Below are positions 1 to 13,100 of a stretch of 64,000 bases of DNA, piece by piece. Position 1 is the first letter of the stretch. Each line of letters starts with the position of its first letter. Source of the DNA: Plumapathes pennacea (Eukaryota; Cnidaria; Anthozoa; Antipatharia; Myriopathidae); assembly GCA_964036295.1 (NCBI GenBank), contig OZ038469.1:186001-250000 (forward strand), written 5' to 3'. The notes beneath the pieces are model-generated. The model saw nothing but the letters and a program-made list of their open reading frames with translations. It did no database searches and was not told where the DNA came from. Position numbers and translations under genes: made by a program.

Positions 1-3000
1 AAGATGCGCGTGATGGTAAAGGGTATAGAGCGCTAGCGGTCACGTGACACCAGTTACCTCGTTAATGGTGGGCGAGTTGATAATGCTCTTGGCGCGATGA
101 GCGTAGCGTAGTGTACTCAGACTTTCACCATAGTTACACTCTGCAGGAGAGACGGCTGCAACAAACATAATTTTACATGTCAAATTTCTCCTGAACGAGC
201 GTGTTTCGAGGAAAACTACAGCTGGTGATAGTTAGAGGCAAACTTTGCGCTCTTGTAAAGTTCCAAGCGCTCGTTTCTGCGGCACTGTCCGGAACAGTAT
301 GGAGTTGATAGTTCTTTCTTGGGGCAGGGGAGGTTGATATGTGCGTAACATACCTGCAATCATGACCGTCTTAGAGTTACCGCCCAGACTGTCCTTCAGG
401 AGAAACGTCAACACAGAGTCTCGGTAAGGCACAAACAGTTTCTTTCTGAATGCGAGCCTCTTGCCAACTGCTGACGACCCCGCGCAGTTTTCCGCTGCAA
501 GGAAATATAGAGATGCGGTCAGTTCTATAGCAACAACAACAACAACAACAACAACAACAAAAAAAAAAAAAAAAAAAAAAAGAAAGAAAAAACCGACGAA
601 GGGCTAACGCTTAAACGAAGTCAACTCAAGCTTCTGTAACGGTGTTTAGCTTTTTTTAGGTCAACTCTTAGTTGATTTATGAAACGGTAAAAGCAGGATG
701 CATGACCTAAAAAAGAAAACCAGAAACACAAGGGCACGCAAAAATGAGGAGTACACACCGAGAGTTGAAATGACAATCCCCAGTGTGACAAGGGACTTGT
801 TGATGTTGGCGCCTTCTTTCAATCTCTCCCCAGTCGATCCACTGGTGCTCGCTCGCTCACTAGATTGCCGCAGAAGAGACCACATTTTGTAAGGGAAATA
901 GAGATGGGAAAATCTAACCCTAAGCCTACCCTCCTCCTCGGCCCCGTCAAGGGACGTTGTGTTTCCTCCACACCTCCCTCGTGTTCTAGAACTAAACTAT
1001 AATGAGAAATACGTTACCTGCCGGCCAGGTCGACCAGATGGATCTTGCTTATGGTTTCACTCGGCATGTCCCCAACAAACTTGGCCTGGAATCGACAAAC
1101 CAAACGTTTACAAAACTTACATACAACAATATATGGACTGATCGTACCCAGGCTCTATCATGTCTCAAATAGAACCTGGGTACGAGCTCATCTAGCCGGC
1201 ACTTTTAGACGTTCTAGAGCTCAGGGTGATTTGACTGTGACGATCTATAATGTATATATATACCTGTGTGAACTTGATTGTGAAGATGGCATGAGACCTG
1301 CTACTCGTGTCATTCATCTTAGTGGAGGCCGTGGCCCTGAAAGATCCAGATGGAAAAAGAAGTATTAGTATAGTATTAGTATTAATCAGTATTAAAATAT
1401 AGATCATTATGTAAAACAATTCCACTATACCTGAGTCTGGAGCCTTGTTCCATAAGCACTTCAACTGAATCATAATCTGACACATGCTGCTTTGTCAGCC
1501 CTGTTGAACACATTAACACAACAACGTTATGCAGTAGCAAGTTGTGCAGTAAAGTTAAAGTACTGCTTGTTTATACATAGATGGACATTTGCAGAAAATA
1601 TGAAGATTAAATTGCTGGTGAACAGCAATGAGGTGGCTGCATAGTTTGAGTCTAAAATCTACTGGTGAGTAACCTTATCTTGAAACCTGAGTCCTGTGCA
1701 ATGTGCTGAAAATGGTCTAAAACATGCGATTACAAGCACCTTCCACATAAGGACCCTCCTTTGGGTGCTCACGGACTTTGAGGTTTTGCTGAGGAAGTCT
1801 CTTCAAGTTCTGGGGCCGAAGTAAATCCCTCACATGTTCATTATAGATTTCCAAGTAGCTGAAAAAGAAGAGAAGAAAACCACATGAATACAACAGTCTC
1901 TGGACTTCCTGCAATGTCTATTTTATCAACACACAACTCACTATAGTCAGCATGTCAGGTATGCACATGAACAAACAAACAAATGAATGAAATATTATTA
2001 TAATACTTGAAATTTAGACCCATCACAGTACCTCACTTCAGTCCTGAATGATGATGTGATTGATGTCCTCTCTGTAACATAATGGAATAGACCCTGCCAA
2101 GAAATAATTAACAAAAAAAAGCATGAATTTACCAAATTATAGTGCTTTGTACTATGGTACATACAACACATAAGTGCAGCAGAATAATGACTATTGATGA
2201 CACAGTCAGACAAAATAGATTTTAAAAGCTGATATACTGTGATAAATGAGTGCTGTTGCAGATATTGTTATACAGCAGATACAAGATCTGCAGAAGATTA
2301 TGCAGATACAAGTTACATACTAGCTACTGTACAGATTTCAGTGAACACCGTCCCACCCAAGTCAACAGAAAATGAACCATCACAGAACTTACTCTGCATA
2401 TCCTGGGAATAAGCCCAACATCCTCCTAAAAAAATAAAGTTCAGCAGTTACATCAAATGTGAGAGTCTGGTGTCCTTTAGGAACCTTTTGTCCACCTACA
2501 CCTGGTCCCAGAGGTTTTCTTCCAGAGAACGAGAGGAGCTGTCATAATGAAGTAGTGACAGTAATAGCAAGTGCTTGCCGCCTCCTGCCTCACTGCTTAC
2601 TTGGTGACAGCTCCTTAATTGTCTCTGTAAGAAAACTCCAGGGGGATTAATTATCCTAGAAAGAAAGGAAAAGGAATAGTTGTACTCACATTTGTCCCCA
2701 TCATAGTGTAGGTCTTGCCTGCACCCGTCTGTCCATATGCAAATATGCACGTGTTGTAACCTTCACATGCAGCATCCAGTACACCCACACCCAGATCCTC
2801 AAAAACCTGACAATCGAGCATGAACAAATAGTGAACATCAAAACTGTTTCATCATAAAAGATCCCCTGTTCATAGGGAAAACAACTTGTCATGTGAATCC
2901 CCAAAATAATAGTCAGATCAACACATAAATTTCAGCCTGTCCTAGCATTAAACTCCTGTATAGAAACATTGTTACCAAGCTCACATTACACACAAGTGTT

Positions 3001-3512
3001 CCATCATGGGAGGACGGGACAAAGGCACTAAAATTTAATGCACCACATGGAAGTTACCACCAAATCTCTCACCAATGTTTACAAAATGAAACATTTGCCA
3101 GAAAACTGTATGACTGCCATGTGCCAGCCATTTTTGGTAAATAAATGCTGTCAGAAATAAATCACAAATCTGCACGAAAAAACTGTACCTGGTCTTGACT
3201 AACATAATGGGGATCGTTGGGATTTGCAGACCAGTAGGAGTAATCATACACAAAGTCCTTCTTGAAATCCCGACCCTTGTCCCCTTCACAGCCCAATTCT
3301 CCATACAGCTGCATAAAGAAAACACTAAAATGATCAGTTAAGTCATGACACATCTGCCAAATACTGTAACAGAACCACATAAAACCCACAGGGATGGTTT
3401 ATACTTTGCAGACTGAAGTGAGAAATTAAGTGAGCTGGGAGGGGAGGCTTAGTTCCCAGCCATTGGGTTTCATTATGCATGTGCTGACTCTTGTGTTCAT
3501 GTGATATTTTTT

Positions 3513-3586
<74 letters not shown>

Positions 3587-5340
3587 GTATAATTTTTGTT
3601 ACTCACTGCCCATACAAACACTTGATTACAATGCCAGCTGCACACACTTGGTTTAAAGTAAGACTTTGTCTCTAGTCCATGTGGGGCATTGCTAACTTCC
3701 ATTATATATTTATTGTATAAATTAGGTTCACACTTGACCTGCTGTGATGTGCATATTCAGTATCAGCTACTGAGTGACGTAGCTGCTGAAGCTTTATAAT
3801 TATTGACTTAAACTCTATTGAAAAAGGTTCTTCAATTTTATTCCAGGCACATTGACCTTGCTAGTGTCTTGTAAGCTGATGTAAACCAACTGTTTCAACA
3901 AAGTTCCAAGATTAATTTATGCAATTTATTGGCAGCTTTTGAAATTTTGATAAACAGGAAATAATTTTCATTCTTGGCACAGATTGAGCAGGTTCTGGGT
4001 CTAATATTGCATTTAATTACCAACAACAACATAAAAATGTATAATAAAGAATATTATCTACACGACTGCATAGGTATAAAATGTCCCTGTATACACTAGA
4101 AGTTCGGGGCCTAAAAAAAATATATGGTGTATATCTTTAAGGATTATGCAGGTTTTTATGCTGTTGGATAATACCAAATAATTGCAACTTTTAGGAAATT
4201 TTACAATTTCCCACTTTTCAGTCAGTGGTGTAGAGTGTCAGCTAATGATTAAAAATTTGTAATGTATTATTCTTCTAATCTCCAAAGAGGCATCCTATAA
4301 TAGCAATACTAACCTAAGTACTGCAACAATGGAACATATATTACAGCTAATAAACGGCACGTGGTATCAACTAAAAAGAACAGTGAAGTGGATAAAAAAA
4401 ACTACATATGCATATATATTGCACGCGAAAGACAAAGATTACGAAAAACAGCTGTGCAAATCAAACAACTTTGACTGGGGTGAGGAAAGGACACGAGATT
4501 AGTCGAACGACAACAAGCTCAAAGTACATCGGCCTATCGAAATGTCACTTGATGTTTTGATAATATCGCTACTTCATTCAGAACTGGAGTTTTCGAGAAT
4601 AAAAATTTAGAACGTTGAATATTTATCACGGAATGACATAATCAGCAGGGTCTTTCTGGAAGTTCGCGCCTTGCTTGTGGAAATTATGCCGTAAATTGAA
4701 ACATAACACAGGCGGAAGTGCAATATGAATGCAAGGCTTAAGATCATTAAATTTATGTGAGAAAGTAAGTGTGTTGTATTGTACAATCGAATGGTACGTG
4801 TGGGACGGTGAAAAAGAAAAAAAACTTGAACATTAGCATTATAACGCTGAAGTTTCCAATTGGACACAGAGGTGTGACATCAACACGGCAAAGAACCTGA
4901 GTGTATTATTAATTGGAAAATGTGGCGCCTGTGTAGTACATGCGTCCGAAGGAGGAGTGCCGAACCAAAGAACTAATGATCGCCTAAAAAGCAATTCAGT
5001 CAAAAGAATTAAACGGAAATATTTATTTAGCAACATTTCAACTATTTATTGTATTTACCACAAAAATTTGAATTTTAGCAAGCAAGTGAATATCCTACCT
5101 TGGTGTTGAATATCGAAGTTTTCTGTCCTTGCATCTTGATAATGCACTTAGAATCCATGGCCTCTTCCCTGGATTGAAAACAAAACCACGAGCTCATCTT
5201 CAGATCGGTAAACAACGAGAAAGGAAATATAAATAAAAAACGCATGGCCGTGCTATTCTATGAAACAGGGCGCACTAAATCAACATTACTTACCTCTTGT
5301 TCAAAGGACGGACTCGAACTGCGACTTTCAGAGAAGCCAT
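1..5340 (-). CDS. KIF16B: KIF16B-like kinesin-3, motor domain part (partial, runs off left edge)
   Basis: Plus-end microtubule motor; vertebrate KIF16B carries early endosomes through a C-terminal PX domain, which would lie off the left edge. Thirteen exons are visible on the minus strand: 5340-5294, 5168-5099, 3308-3189, 2806-2690, 2425-2393, 2093-2032, 1858-1740, 1500-1431, 1336-1264, 1085-1018, 859-759, 494-354 and 155-58, with agreeing splice phases. The product starts [16 protein letters not shown] and shows the P-loop [10 protein letters not shown], switch I region NDTSSRSHA, switch [19 protein letters not shown], and the neck-side motif [15 protein letters not shown]. The kinesin-3 family is clear. 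KIF16B is preferred because the N-terminus and [11 protein letters not shown] agree with it, but a related member such as STARD9 is possible. The start is the only ATG before the first motor strand. There is no tail in the window. Confidence 0.88.
531..582. repeat. (AAC)n followed by a poly-A run
   Basis: A trinucleotide run of about ten AAC units runs straight into roughly 20 A residues, inside a kinesin intron. It could be a plain microsatellite or the remains of a retroposed poly-A tail. No flanking target-site duplication was identified. Confidence 0.85.
1143..1188. repeat. Short inverted repeat (hairpin) in kinesin intron
   Basis: GTACCCAGGCTCTAT is followed about 13 bases later by ATAGAACCTGGGTAC, which pairs with it at 14 of 15 positions. 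This is a strong hairpin of about 45 bp, compatible with a tiny foldback element. It lies between the exons ending at 1264 and starting at 1085. Confidence 0.7.
3516..3586. repeat. (TAA)n microsatellite, about 70 bp
   Basis: A near-perfect trinucleotide run in a kinesin intron. The long poly-isoleucine translation seen here on the minus strand is an artefact of this repeat. Confidence 0.95.
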
Positions 5341-7050
5341 CGTGAGTTCGAGCAGTTTCGTTTTAGCACCGTCGAACAATAACGTTGAATGAAGTTCTTT
5401 GTAACTTTTTGAATACGGCGATGAGCGTATAAAGCTAGCTCCGGCGAATTGTCCAGGCCAGAGAAAGACACGACATGGTCTTAAGCCGGTAAATAGTGAT
5501 CTGATTAGACCAGTAAGCTATAAACGAAGACGAAAATGCCACGATAGCGACCACATCCGCTGTTAAGGACGTTAAACGAGCTCAAATCACCTCAAAGAGA
5601 GACGAAGAGCAGACATGCAAAACACAGTGGGGTTCCTCTCAGTAAGTCCAAGCAGAGAGATAATAAATTCCTGCAAATCAAAAAATCCGGAGAACAAACC
5701 CGAGGTGTGTTTCCCTCGTGACTATTGAAATAGAAAAGGTTCGCTTGTGAGAGTCTTGAATGGACTTGTCCACGACTGCCAATCAAAACACCTGGTAGAA
5801 AGAGGATAAGCCAATCAGATATTGTGTTCTAAACGGAAAGTGTAACATTTGGGAAAACCTACCGATCGAGTATCTTTCACCTTTTCACTTTCAGTACAGA
5901 AGAAAAAGGTACCCAGTCGCATCTAGAAGGATCGTCGAGTCACAGTTCAGTCAACAGTGCGGTCATCTGTCGTGACAGATTTTTGTTTTGACACCCCCCT
6001 TCAGCATGATGGATCAACCAATCAACTGACGGCGGACAACTTTTTAACTGTGCTTTTTTTATTCACCTGTGAAGGGGTGCAACAGACAGACAGACAGATT
6101 TATTGACAATCACATGAGTGCGTGCACAAATATTTAGTTCTCGTGAGGATAGGTGAAACCATTACACAAGAAACACAATATTATGTGTATTTCATTCGTT
6201 AGGAAATTATTGTACGATAAAAATATACTAGGCTTTGGAAGATTTCTTGAAACTTTCCCAAGGGAGTTTGAATACCAAATAAAGCATGCAGGCATGTATT
6301 TTCTACAACGATCATGGCTAAAATTAGAATGACGGTGCGTGACACTCGAGGATTGCATTTAAAGATCGAATCAATGAACTGATGCCAAATCAAAATACGA
6401 GAAATATTAAAAGAAAGGGACGTACTATCGACGAAACTTTAAATTTCTTGTAGAGACAAGTCGTATGCAGTACGCGTTGGGTTTATACTCCCACTGTGCA
6501 CGTAAAGCCGGCGACAAGTATCAAGGAAGAAGATATTTCAAAATGATAGCCGCCCAGCTTATGTCACGTCACCGGGCTGATGTATGACACTCATCTCAAG
6601 TGGGTATTGACGTCTATGTTCAAATGAAGCAACAACTTGTCACTATTAAGTCTGGCTACATTATATCACTTATTTGTTTCAGATTGGTTTTGGGGGCTTA
6701 TCTCAATATTTTAGTGCTTTATGCATTGTCTTCAGGTAACCCATACCTTGCTATAGTATTTATATTCGCTGCTCATCTGAATATAGTTATTCTAAAGAAT
6801 AATATTGCTGTTGACAGACCGTCGCTTGTTAGGCTGACAGAAGAGGAATAATTAATGATAATAACAAACTTACATGACCATTTTCGTAATGCCTGTCGCT
6901 TGTGTCACAGTGAGGTCTTGTTTAAGTGAAAAATGAATAAGTGAGTAAAATAGACTTCCGTATTACCCTGTGCCTCGCTTTCAAGATGACCTCAGAGTGC
7001 ATAGCGTGACTCATCAAGAGAGGGCCTGGGAACCAGGCTCATCGTTCAAG
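5341..7050. promoter_or_regulatory. Divergent intergenic region between the kinesin and MAP10 genes
   Basis: About 1.7 kb separates the start codons of two divergent genes, so it should hold both promoters and 5' UTRs. No TATA box or known element could be assigned. A short GACA tract lies near 6084-6100. A small open frame at 6600-6851 could encode a hydrophobic peptide but has no recognisable relative and is not called. Confidence 0.5.
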
Positions 7051-9547
7051 ATGGAGTCTCTATTTTCGTTAGAAATCCATGTAGAAAGTGTTGAGGCTCT
7101 ACAGGTCATTTGTAGACTTCCTGCTGTAAGCTTTCGTCTTCTAGACTTTCCAACCTTGATTATTCACCATGTTTCACCGACAGTGGCGGAAAAAGTACGA
7201 CACAAAATTCTCATGGAGACTGGAGGAAACGGCTCATCTTTGGAAGACCTGAAAGATAGACGTGGAAATTTCCAGTTTCAAAAGGGGAAGTCGTGTTTGT
7301 TTAAAGCTAACATCGACGTGCTGCAAAGTCAGCTTCAAACGACGCCATTATACGTGATGTTGTTGGACTTGTGGCCCAAGAAACCTAAACTTGTTGGGAG
7401 TGGAGGCATTGAAATGAAGACCGCCATTGATACGATACACAAGCAGGTGAGGAGGAAAGGTGTTGCTGTTCCGTCATTCTACAAGGAATTTGGAGATTTT
7501 GATTTATTTAACTTGATGGGCAGTGCTATTGCAAGAGTCAAACTGGGCTATAGACTTGTCAGTTTGGGAGGTAGTCTCATTCCCCATGTCCCGACAGCAA
7601 CAATGACCTCCAAACGACAAGAAAACCAAGAGCTAACGGAAAATATCGACGAAGACATCGTTGAAGAGTCTGACATAGTCATAAGAGAGCCAGCTCCTGC
7701 AAAAAAGGATTCCAAGGAGCAGCAAGCGTCTGAACACCAACATGCACACACACAGACAACTCTTGTTGATACCTCAAAGACCTATCCACGGTTACCAGTG
7801 GAAGATAAAGAGGAACAGGATCTCGTTATAACCAATACTGTTTGTCCACCTCCCCTTTACTTTAACACTTTCTCAGAATCTCAAACAAAATCAGTCACTG
7901 AGCCCCACACACAAAACAGAAAGAGTTCTGCCTATAACAACAACATTGGTTATGCTGAGAATGATGTAGACTTGGAACATGATCATGCTTCTGTATTGAT
8001 GGGTGAGAAAGCTCACTGCACATCAGTGTCAGTTCAAACCGATCCTACTAATATGAAGGCACAATCAATGGGACCCCAAGATGAAGCCATGATGCAGCAA
8101 CCGACAAATGGACTACACAACTTGTTCACTGCGGTGGAAACTGTAGCTTCAGCCAGATATCCAATTCTAAATGCCTTGTTCCAGGAACTCTCAACTGTCA
8201 CCACACAGCAACACAAAGGTAAGAATGGGAGATTGAATACTTGGAGAGAAGCCAGTAAGTCCAATAAAGAGGAAACTCAGAGATTAGTGGTAACAACCAA
8301 ACCTGCAAAGTCACAGATCTCACAAAAAGGATCCAAGAAAACAGTGGCATCTGTTCCAAAGAATTCTTCTGTAATTGGGTTGCCAAGGCAAAGAGTAAGA
8401 TTCAAACAAACAAGTTTGACGTACAAGACAACCAGAACCCAACAAATGAGAATGGCACAGAACCTAAGGGGTCAGGTAGATAGGGGAAGGCTTTGTGCAG
8501 CTGTCAGCCAGCATGCAGATCCGCATGGCACGACCAAACAAACCCCAGAACGGACACATGCAAGGGATTTGGGAGTAACTTACAAAAAAGACCAGCGTCA
8601 ATTAGAAACGACAGCTGCTGAGAGGCAAGGAGCCACTGGTGCAAAGAGTAAAGCAATGCCTGAAAGCATCTCATCCCCTGCTGGAAGTGTTGTGCACAGT
8701 GCCAGGAGCTGCAGGAGTCAAAACAGTTTGGAGATTTTCCTTCCCACAGCAGATGGTAGGGTCTTCACAAAAATTGTCCAACGTCTTGCATACAATAAAT
8801 ACAGGAAAAGCATGTTTATCTTGATTGAAGTTTATGGAGATCAGATTACATTTAAAAACACTGATCTCTATGAAAGTAGTGTTTTGTAGTTGTGTAAAGA
8901 AAAAATGTTAACACACACTTGTACACTGTACTTTCTCAATAATATTTATTAAATATTTGCCTTTGATTTCAGGAGAAACAGACACCAGCTGTTGTACAGA
9001 GGAACCAACCCACCCACCTCCAGACAATAAGTTTGGTCACACAGGAATCCTGAATCAAGCCACCGAGCAACCTGGCACTCAGTTGCCACCACCAACAACA
9101 TCTCATGATGACGACTTTGATGACACAACATCATGGCATGATAATAATACATTAGACAGTAAACACAGCTTATTGCACAATTCAGAATCATGTACGTCAG
9201 ATAATACATCAGAACTGTCTGATGGTGTGAAAAAATCAGGCAAATTTAGGCCTCCGATTTCCAAGTCTCCCCTGAAGATCTCAAGGTCACACCGACCAAA
9301 AAGTGCTGATAGTCTGATACAGAGAGTTTCACTCTCGGATACTTATCTAAGGGAAACAAGGTCATCCAGTGATCTATTCGACTTACAGGAAATTTCCCAG
9401 CAAGTCGACAAGCAGTCACTATCATTAGATGGCAGCACCGCCAGAGAGAAGGCGAGTGCCAGTGATGGTAGTTACTCAGAAGATTTCCTTTCGGGGAGTG
9501 AGGCAGAACAAAGTGAATCACAAAAGTCAGATTCAAATGAGGACTAG
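7051..9547 (+). CDS. MAP10: Microtubule-associated protein 10 homologue
   Basis: Vertebrate MAP10 binds and stabilises microtubules and acts in cytokinesis. Two exons, 7051-8755 and 8973-9547, encode 759 residues. The N-terminal half carries the family signature: SFRLLDFPTL (about residue 30), GKSCLF and TTPLYVMLLDLWP (about 80-110), then VKLGYRLVSLGG; a later CPPPLYFNTFSE also matches. The C-terminal part is low complexity, rich in Ser, Thr, Asp and Glu, as in other MAP10 proteins. The frame opens farther upstream, but only with a GTG; the first in-frame ATG is at 7051 and begins MESLFSLEIHVE, like the family N-terminus. The donor at 8756 joins GAT-G to GA-GAA in frame; intron retention would add a stop at 8889. 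Human MAP10 is about 900 residues. Confidence 0.85.
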
Positions 9548-10163
9548 ATTGGTAGCACAATCAAAGCATAGCAATGTAAGACACTAATATTGCAGTGTCA
9601 TGTCGTCCAACATTTATTTTGTTCTAGAATCCCTGACGTGTGGGTGTTTGTTGTTACAGCAAATTTAAGTTACATATTCACAACTCTTCAATATTTCAAC
9701 TAAAAAAATAGCCAGATATTACCCAGAGTAATGAAGTAAAAATATATGATACATGACTTGAGTGTGATCAGTGATGTATGCAATGATTTGTGTAATATTT
9801 TTGACATCCTTTAAAATAAGCAATGAAATAAAATGGTTGGTGTTCCCACACTGGATATGAAAGTCTTTTTCACCTCGTACTATTGCTTAGCATCATTTTA
9901 AAATAAGTAAATGCTTTATGTAAAGTAACAGTAATCTGCAAGCCTGTTACTGTTGGTTGCTGCATTTATTTACTTTTTGTTTGTATAATACCATAATATA
10001 GTCTTTTGGTTAATTCGGAACCACTATCACCCAAAATTAGGAATGTGTACCCCGGCTATGGTAGGAGATGACAATACATCTTAGAGTGTGCTGGCAATAT
10101 TACTGTTCATCCGGCCCTGACAGGTTTGATCCAGAATAGCACAAGCAAATGCAGTTGAGTTGG
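9548..10163. other. Convergent 3' intergenic spacer
   Basis: Holds the 3' ends of MAP10 and ITPK1, which converge here. A candidate polyadenylation signal for MAP10 (GAAATAAAAT) lies near 9825. Nothing else was recognised. Confidence 0.5.
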
Positions 10164-13100
10164 TCACCGGATGACTATGGATGGCTTTTCATCACAGTTA
10201 TCCAGTAATGAGAGTGTTTTGTGATCAGGCACTTCTGTACTAATGTTGAGTAAATCATGAACATGTTGTACAAAATCTGCAGGGAAAGTAAGAGCTCCTT
10301 CATAACCTGAAGAATAATAGGACAAAAAAACTGTCATCAGAACTACAGCACACAGTTTTGCAATAGCATCCTGGAATGCTAACAATCCTGGGGAAGGAAT
10401 CAGTGAATGCACTGGAGTCTATTCCTTGCTCAAAATATTCTTTTTGACTGGGGTAAAGAGGGGAGGGGAGGGGGGGATACAACAAGTAACCACAAGAACA
10501 GAAGACAAAAAAAAGCAAACCTGGGAAATAGTTAATGTCTATTACTGCATGGCTTTTTGTCCCTTTTTCAACTAGAACATCAATTCCAAATAGAGAGAGA
10601 TTCTATAAAAAAAAAAAAAAGAAAAAAATCAGAACAACTTTAGTATATCAAGAACTGCTGAGCATGTAATAATATTAAATACATACACATTTAGAACACA
10701 AACAACAAAGTTGTGGAAAACATTACCAGTTTATCTCTGAGTTTCTCGACAACTTTGGACACAAGAATGTCATCAGGAGCTACTGGCTGCTCACAGTCAT
10801 GCTCATCTAACTGAAACAAAAAAAAAAATATATATATATAGGCACAAACATTTTCTCCTGTGTGGGTACCAATATTGTTATTCTAGTCCTTCACAATCTT
10901 GATATGTCACTATAAATAATATTATACTGTATTGTGCACTCTCGTCAAATACATGTTTGAGAGAAGCAAAAAAAATTTTTTTTCTGAATGCTTGAGCAAT
11001 GTAGCAAATAACTTGGGTAACATCAGCATTTAATGCTCTTCTTACATCACACAAATGGGAAGCAGAGCTTGGCTTGGAAACTTCAGATGTTGTAAAAAAG
11101 ATTGTGCTCCTATCATGACCTGGAAAACAAAATGTTATAGATTGGTCTCCTGACAAAAAATAGTGTACACCACAATGTTAAAAGAATGTATTAATATTAT
11201 TATAATATTATTTTATTATAAGTATTATTAATACAAGAAGGATACATACCTTGAGGGGTATAGAAATTCTTAAGAGAAGGCCTTTGTACAATATAATGGT
11301 TATTTCCAGCAACAAATACCTAGATATAGAGAGACACATAAACAAACAAGGTACAAAAAATAAAATAAATGTGGGAATAAAAACCATATGCAAGTTGGTA
11401 TATAATACAGTACTATCGCACAAAATGAAATAAACAAATCCTGCCTTGTATAGTGTTGCGTTGTGATTAACAAACTGCTGCAACACACATGGAGGAGGCA
11501 TAATATCTTTTAGTCCATCTTCACTGAATATAACTGCCATCTACAAAGCAAAAAAAAAAAAACAAAACAAAAATCAGACAACACCTCAGAATGTTATTAA
11601 TAATAGTGAAGGAATCTCTGAATACTTCCAAAATTTTCCCAACCTCTCAAGAAGAAAATGTATTATCAATTTGCGTGCTTATCATGTTGGAAATCAAGGT
11701 ATTTTGCATACCTTGTGTGAGATGTCTGATCCATGTCCTATAACTGATTTGCAGACTAAATAAAAGGAAAGAAATAAAAACGATAATAAATTAAATACCA
11801 GACAAAAATAATTAAATAAAATACAACAATTTGGTGTTTGAATATTTTACGTCAACATACGCTACTGACAATGAATATGACATCTGAAATAACTAAAAAA
11901 TTGGGGTTAGTACTTTGGCTGTATTCAGGCCAGCTGAGCTTTCTTTCCAATATTGTTGTACTCTGACAAGAAGTAAGAGAGCTACTTCACTCGATGATCT
12001 AATATCACATGCATGCTGGGACACACTCACCCACAGGAAATTTGATCGCAGCATCTCGAATCTTCTTGAGGTTTTGCTTATGATCCATGGTGTTTATTTG
12101 AACAAAGTTTGGACTAAATGCCTTGATTGCTTTGTTTGTACATTGAAATAGAACAGAGTAATAATAAATATTATTAGTAGGATAAAAAGTACAAATTGTA
12201 CTTTTTATTAAACGTATATACTGACTATTTCAGAAATGTTTTGAATTTAAGCCTGCTGGTCACACAAAAGCAAGAGTGGGAACTGCATTGTACTGTTCCA
12301 TCTAGAAAGCTCACCTCCATCTATGAATTCACATTCTTTCATGATTTGGTAGCTTTGTGTTCTGTCACACAACTTCCGAACATGATCCAGAGGATCTAGC
12401 ACAATAACTTCAGGGTGATCTCCTAAATAAAGCTAAAAACACAAGGACAGAACATGCTTCAGTGTTGGACAGGAATTTAGCCATTTATCTCAGTCTACAT
12501 TTATCACATGGAAAAACTCTCTGACAAGAACGAAAACATTTGGGTGCATTGACATAGTACTGTTAATTATCAAAATAATTGTGATAATTCCATGCAGAAA
12601 CATGTGACAGGGATACACGATCCAAAAAATCCATACTGTACACCTTTTTGCAAAGAACACATTAACACAGTATGTATAGCCCTGAATTCAGTGCATTGAT
12701 TGTTATAATGCTGGTCCCACTACCTCCAGGCTTTGGATAGTTTTCATAGCAGAAGTATCTCCATGGGTTGCAGCTGCCATGTAATCTGTGATCTTCTGAA
12801 TGATCAGATCAAATGGGCCTTGTTCTTCCAAAGGTTTGTCCAGGTCAATCTACAACAAAATCACACAAGACCTTCTAGATCACACCAGAATTAATATATC
12901 TGGGCACAATTTTGCACAAAACACTAATGGACAGGATCAGGCATTGATAATGGAAATTAAGTTACACAGCTGTATCCCTATTATAAAACATGCTAATTTG
13001 AGTAAAAGGTCCAAAGTTTGGGCAGAACCTACCCACCCACCCCTCCCCCTAACAATTATTGAAAAACACCCAAGGATCTGCACAGTGTCAAATTATAAGT

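Noticed and set aside
2459-2640. Open plus- and minus-strand frames between two kinesin motor exons
   Set aside because: The motor reads directly from TMMGTN to [10 protein letters not shown] in phase 0, so nothing is missing and this is intron.
3343-3702. Poly-isoleucine protein
   Set aside because: Translation of the (TAA)n microsatellite on the minus strand.
6600-6851. Small hydrophobic open frame between the kinesin and MAP10 genes
   Set aside because: No recognisable domain and no splice or start context; similar frames occur by chance in AT-rich DNA.
6970-7050. N-terminal extension of MAP10
   Set aside because: It opens with GTG, and the residues do not match the family; the ATG at 7051 does.
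8756-8889. Readthrough of MAP10 exon 1 to a stop at 8889
   Set aside because: A good donor at 8756 joins in phase to a 575-nt exon with the same composition; readthrough is at most a retained-intron form.
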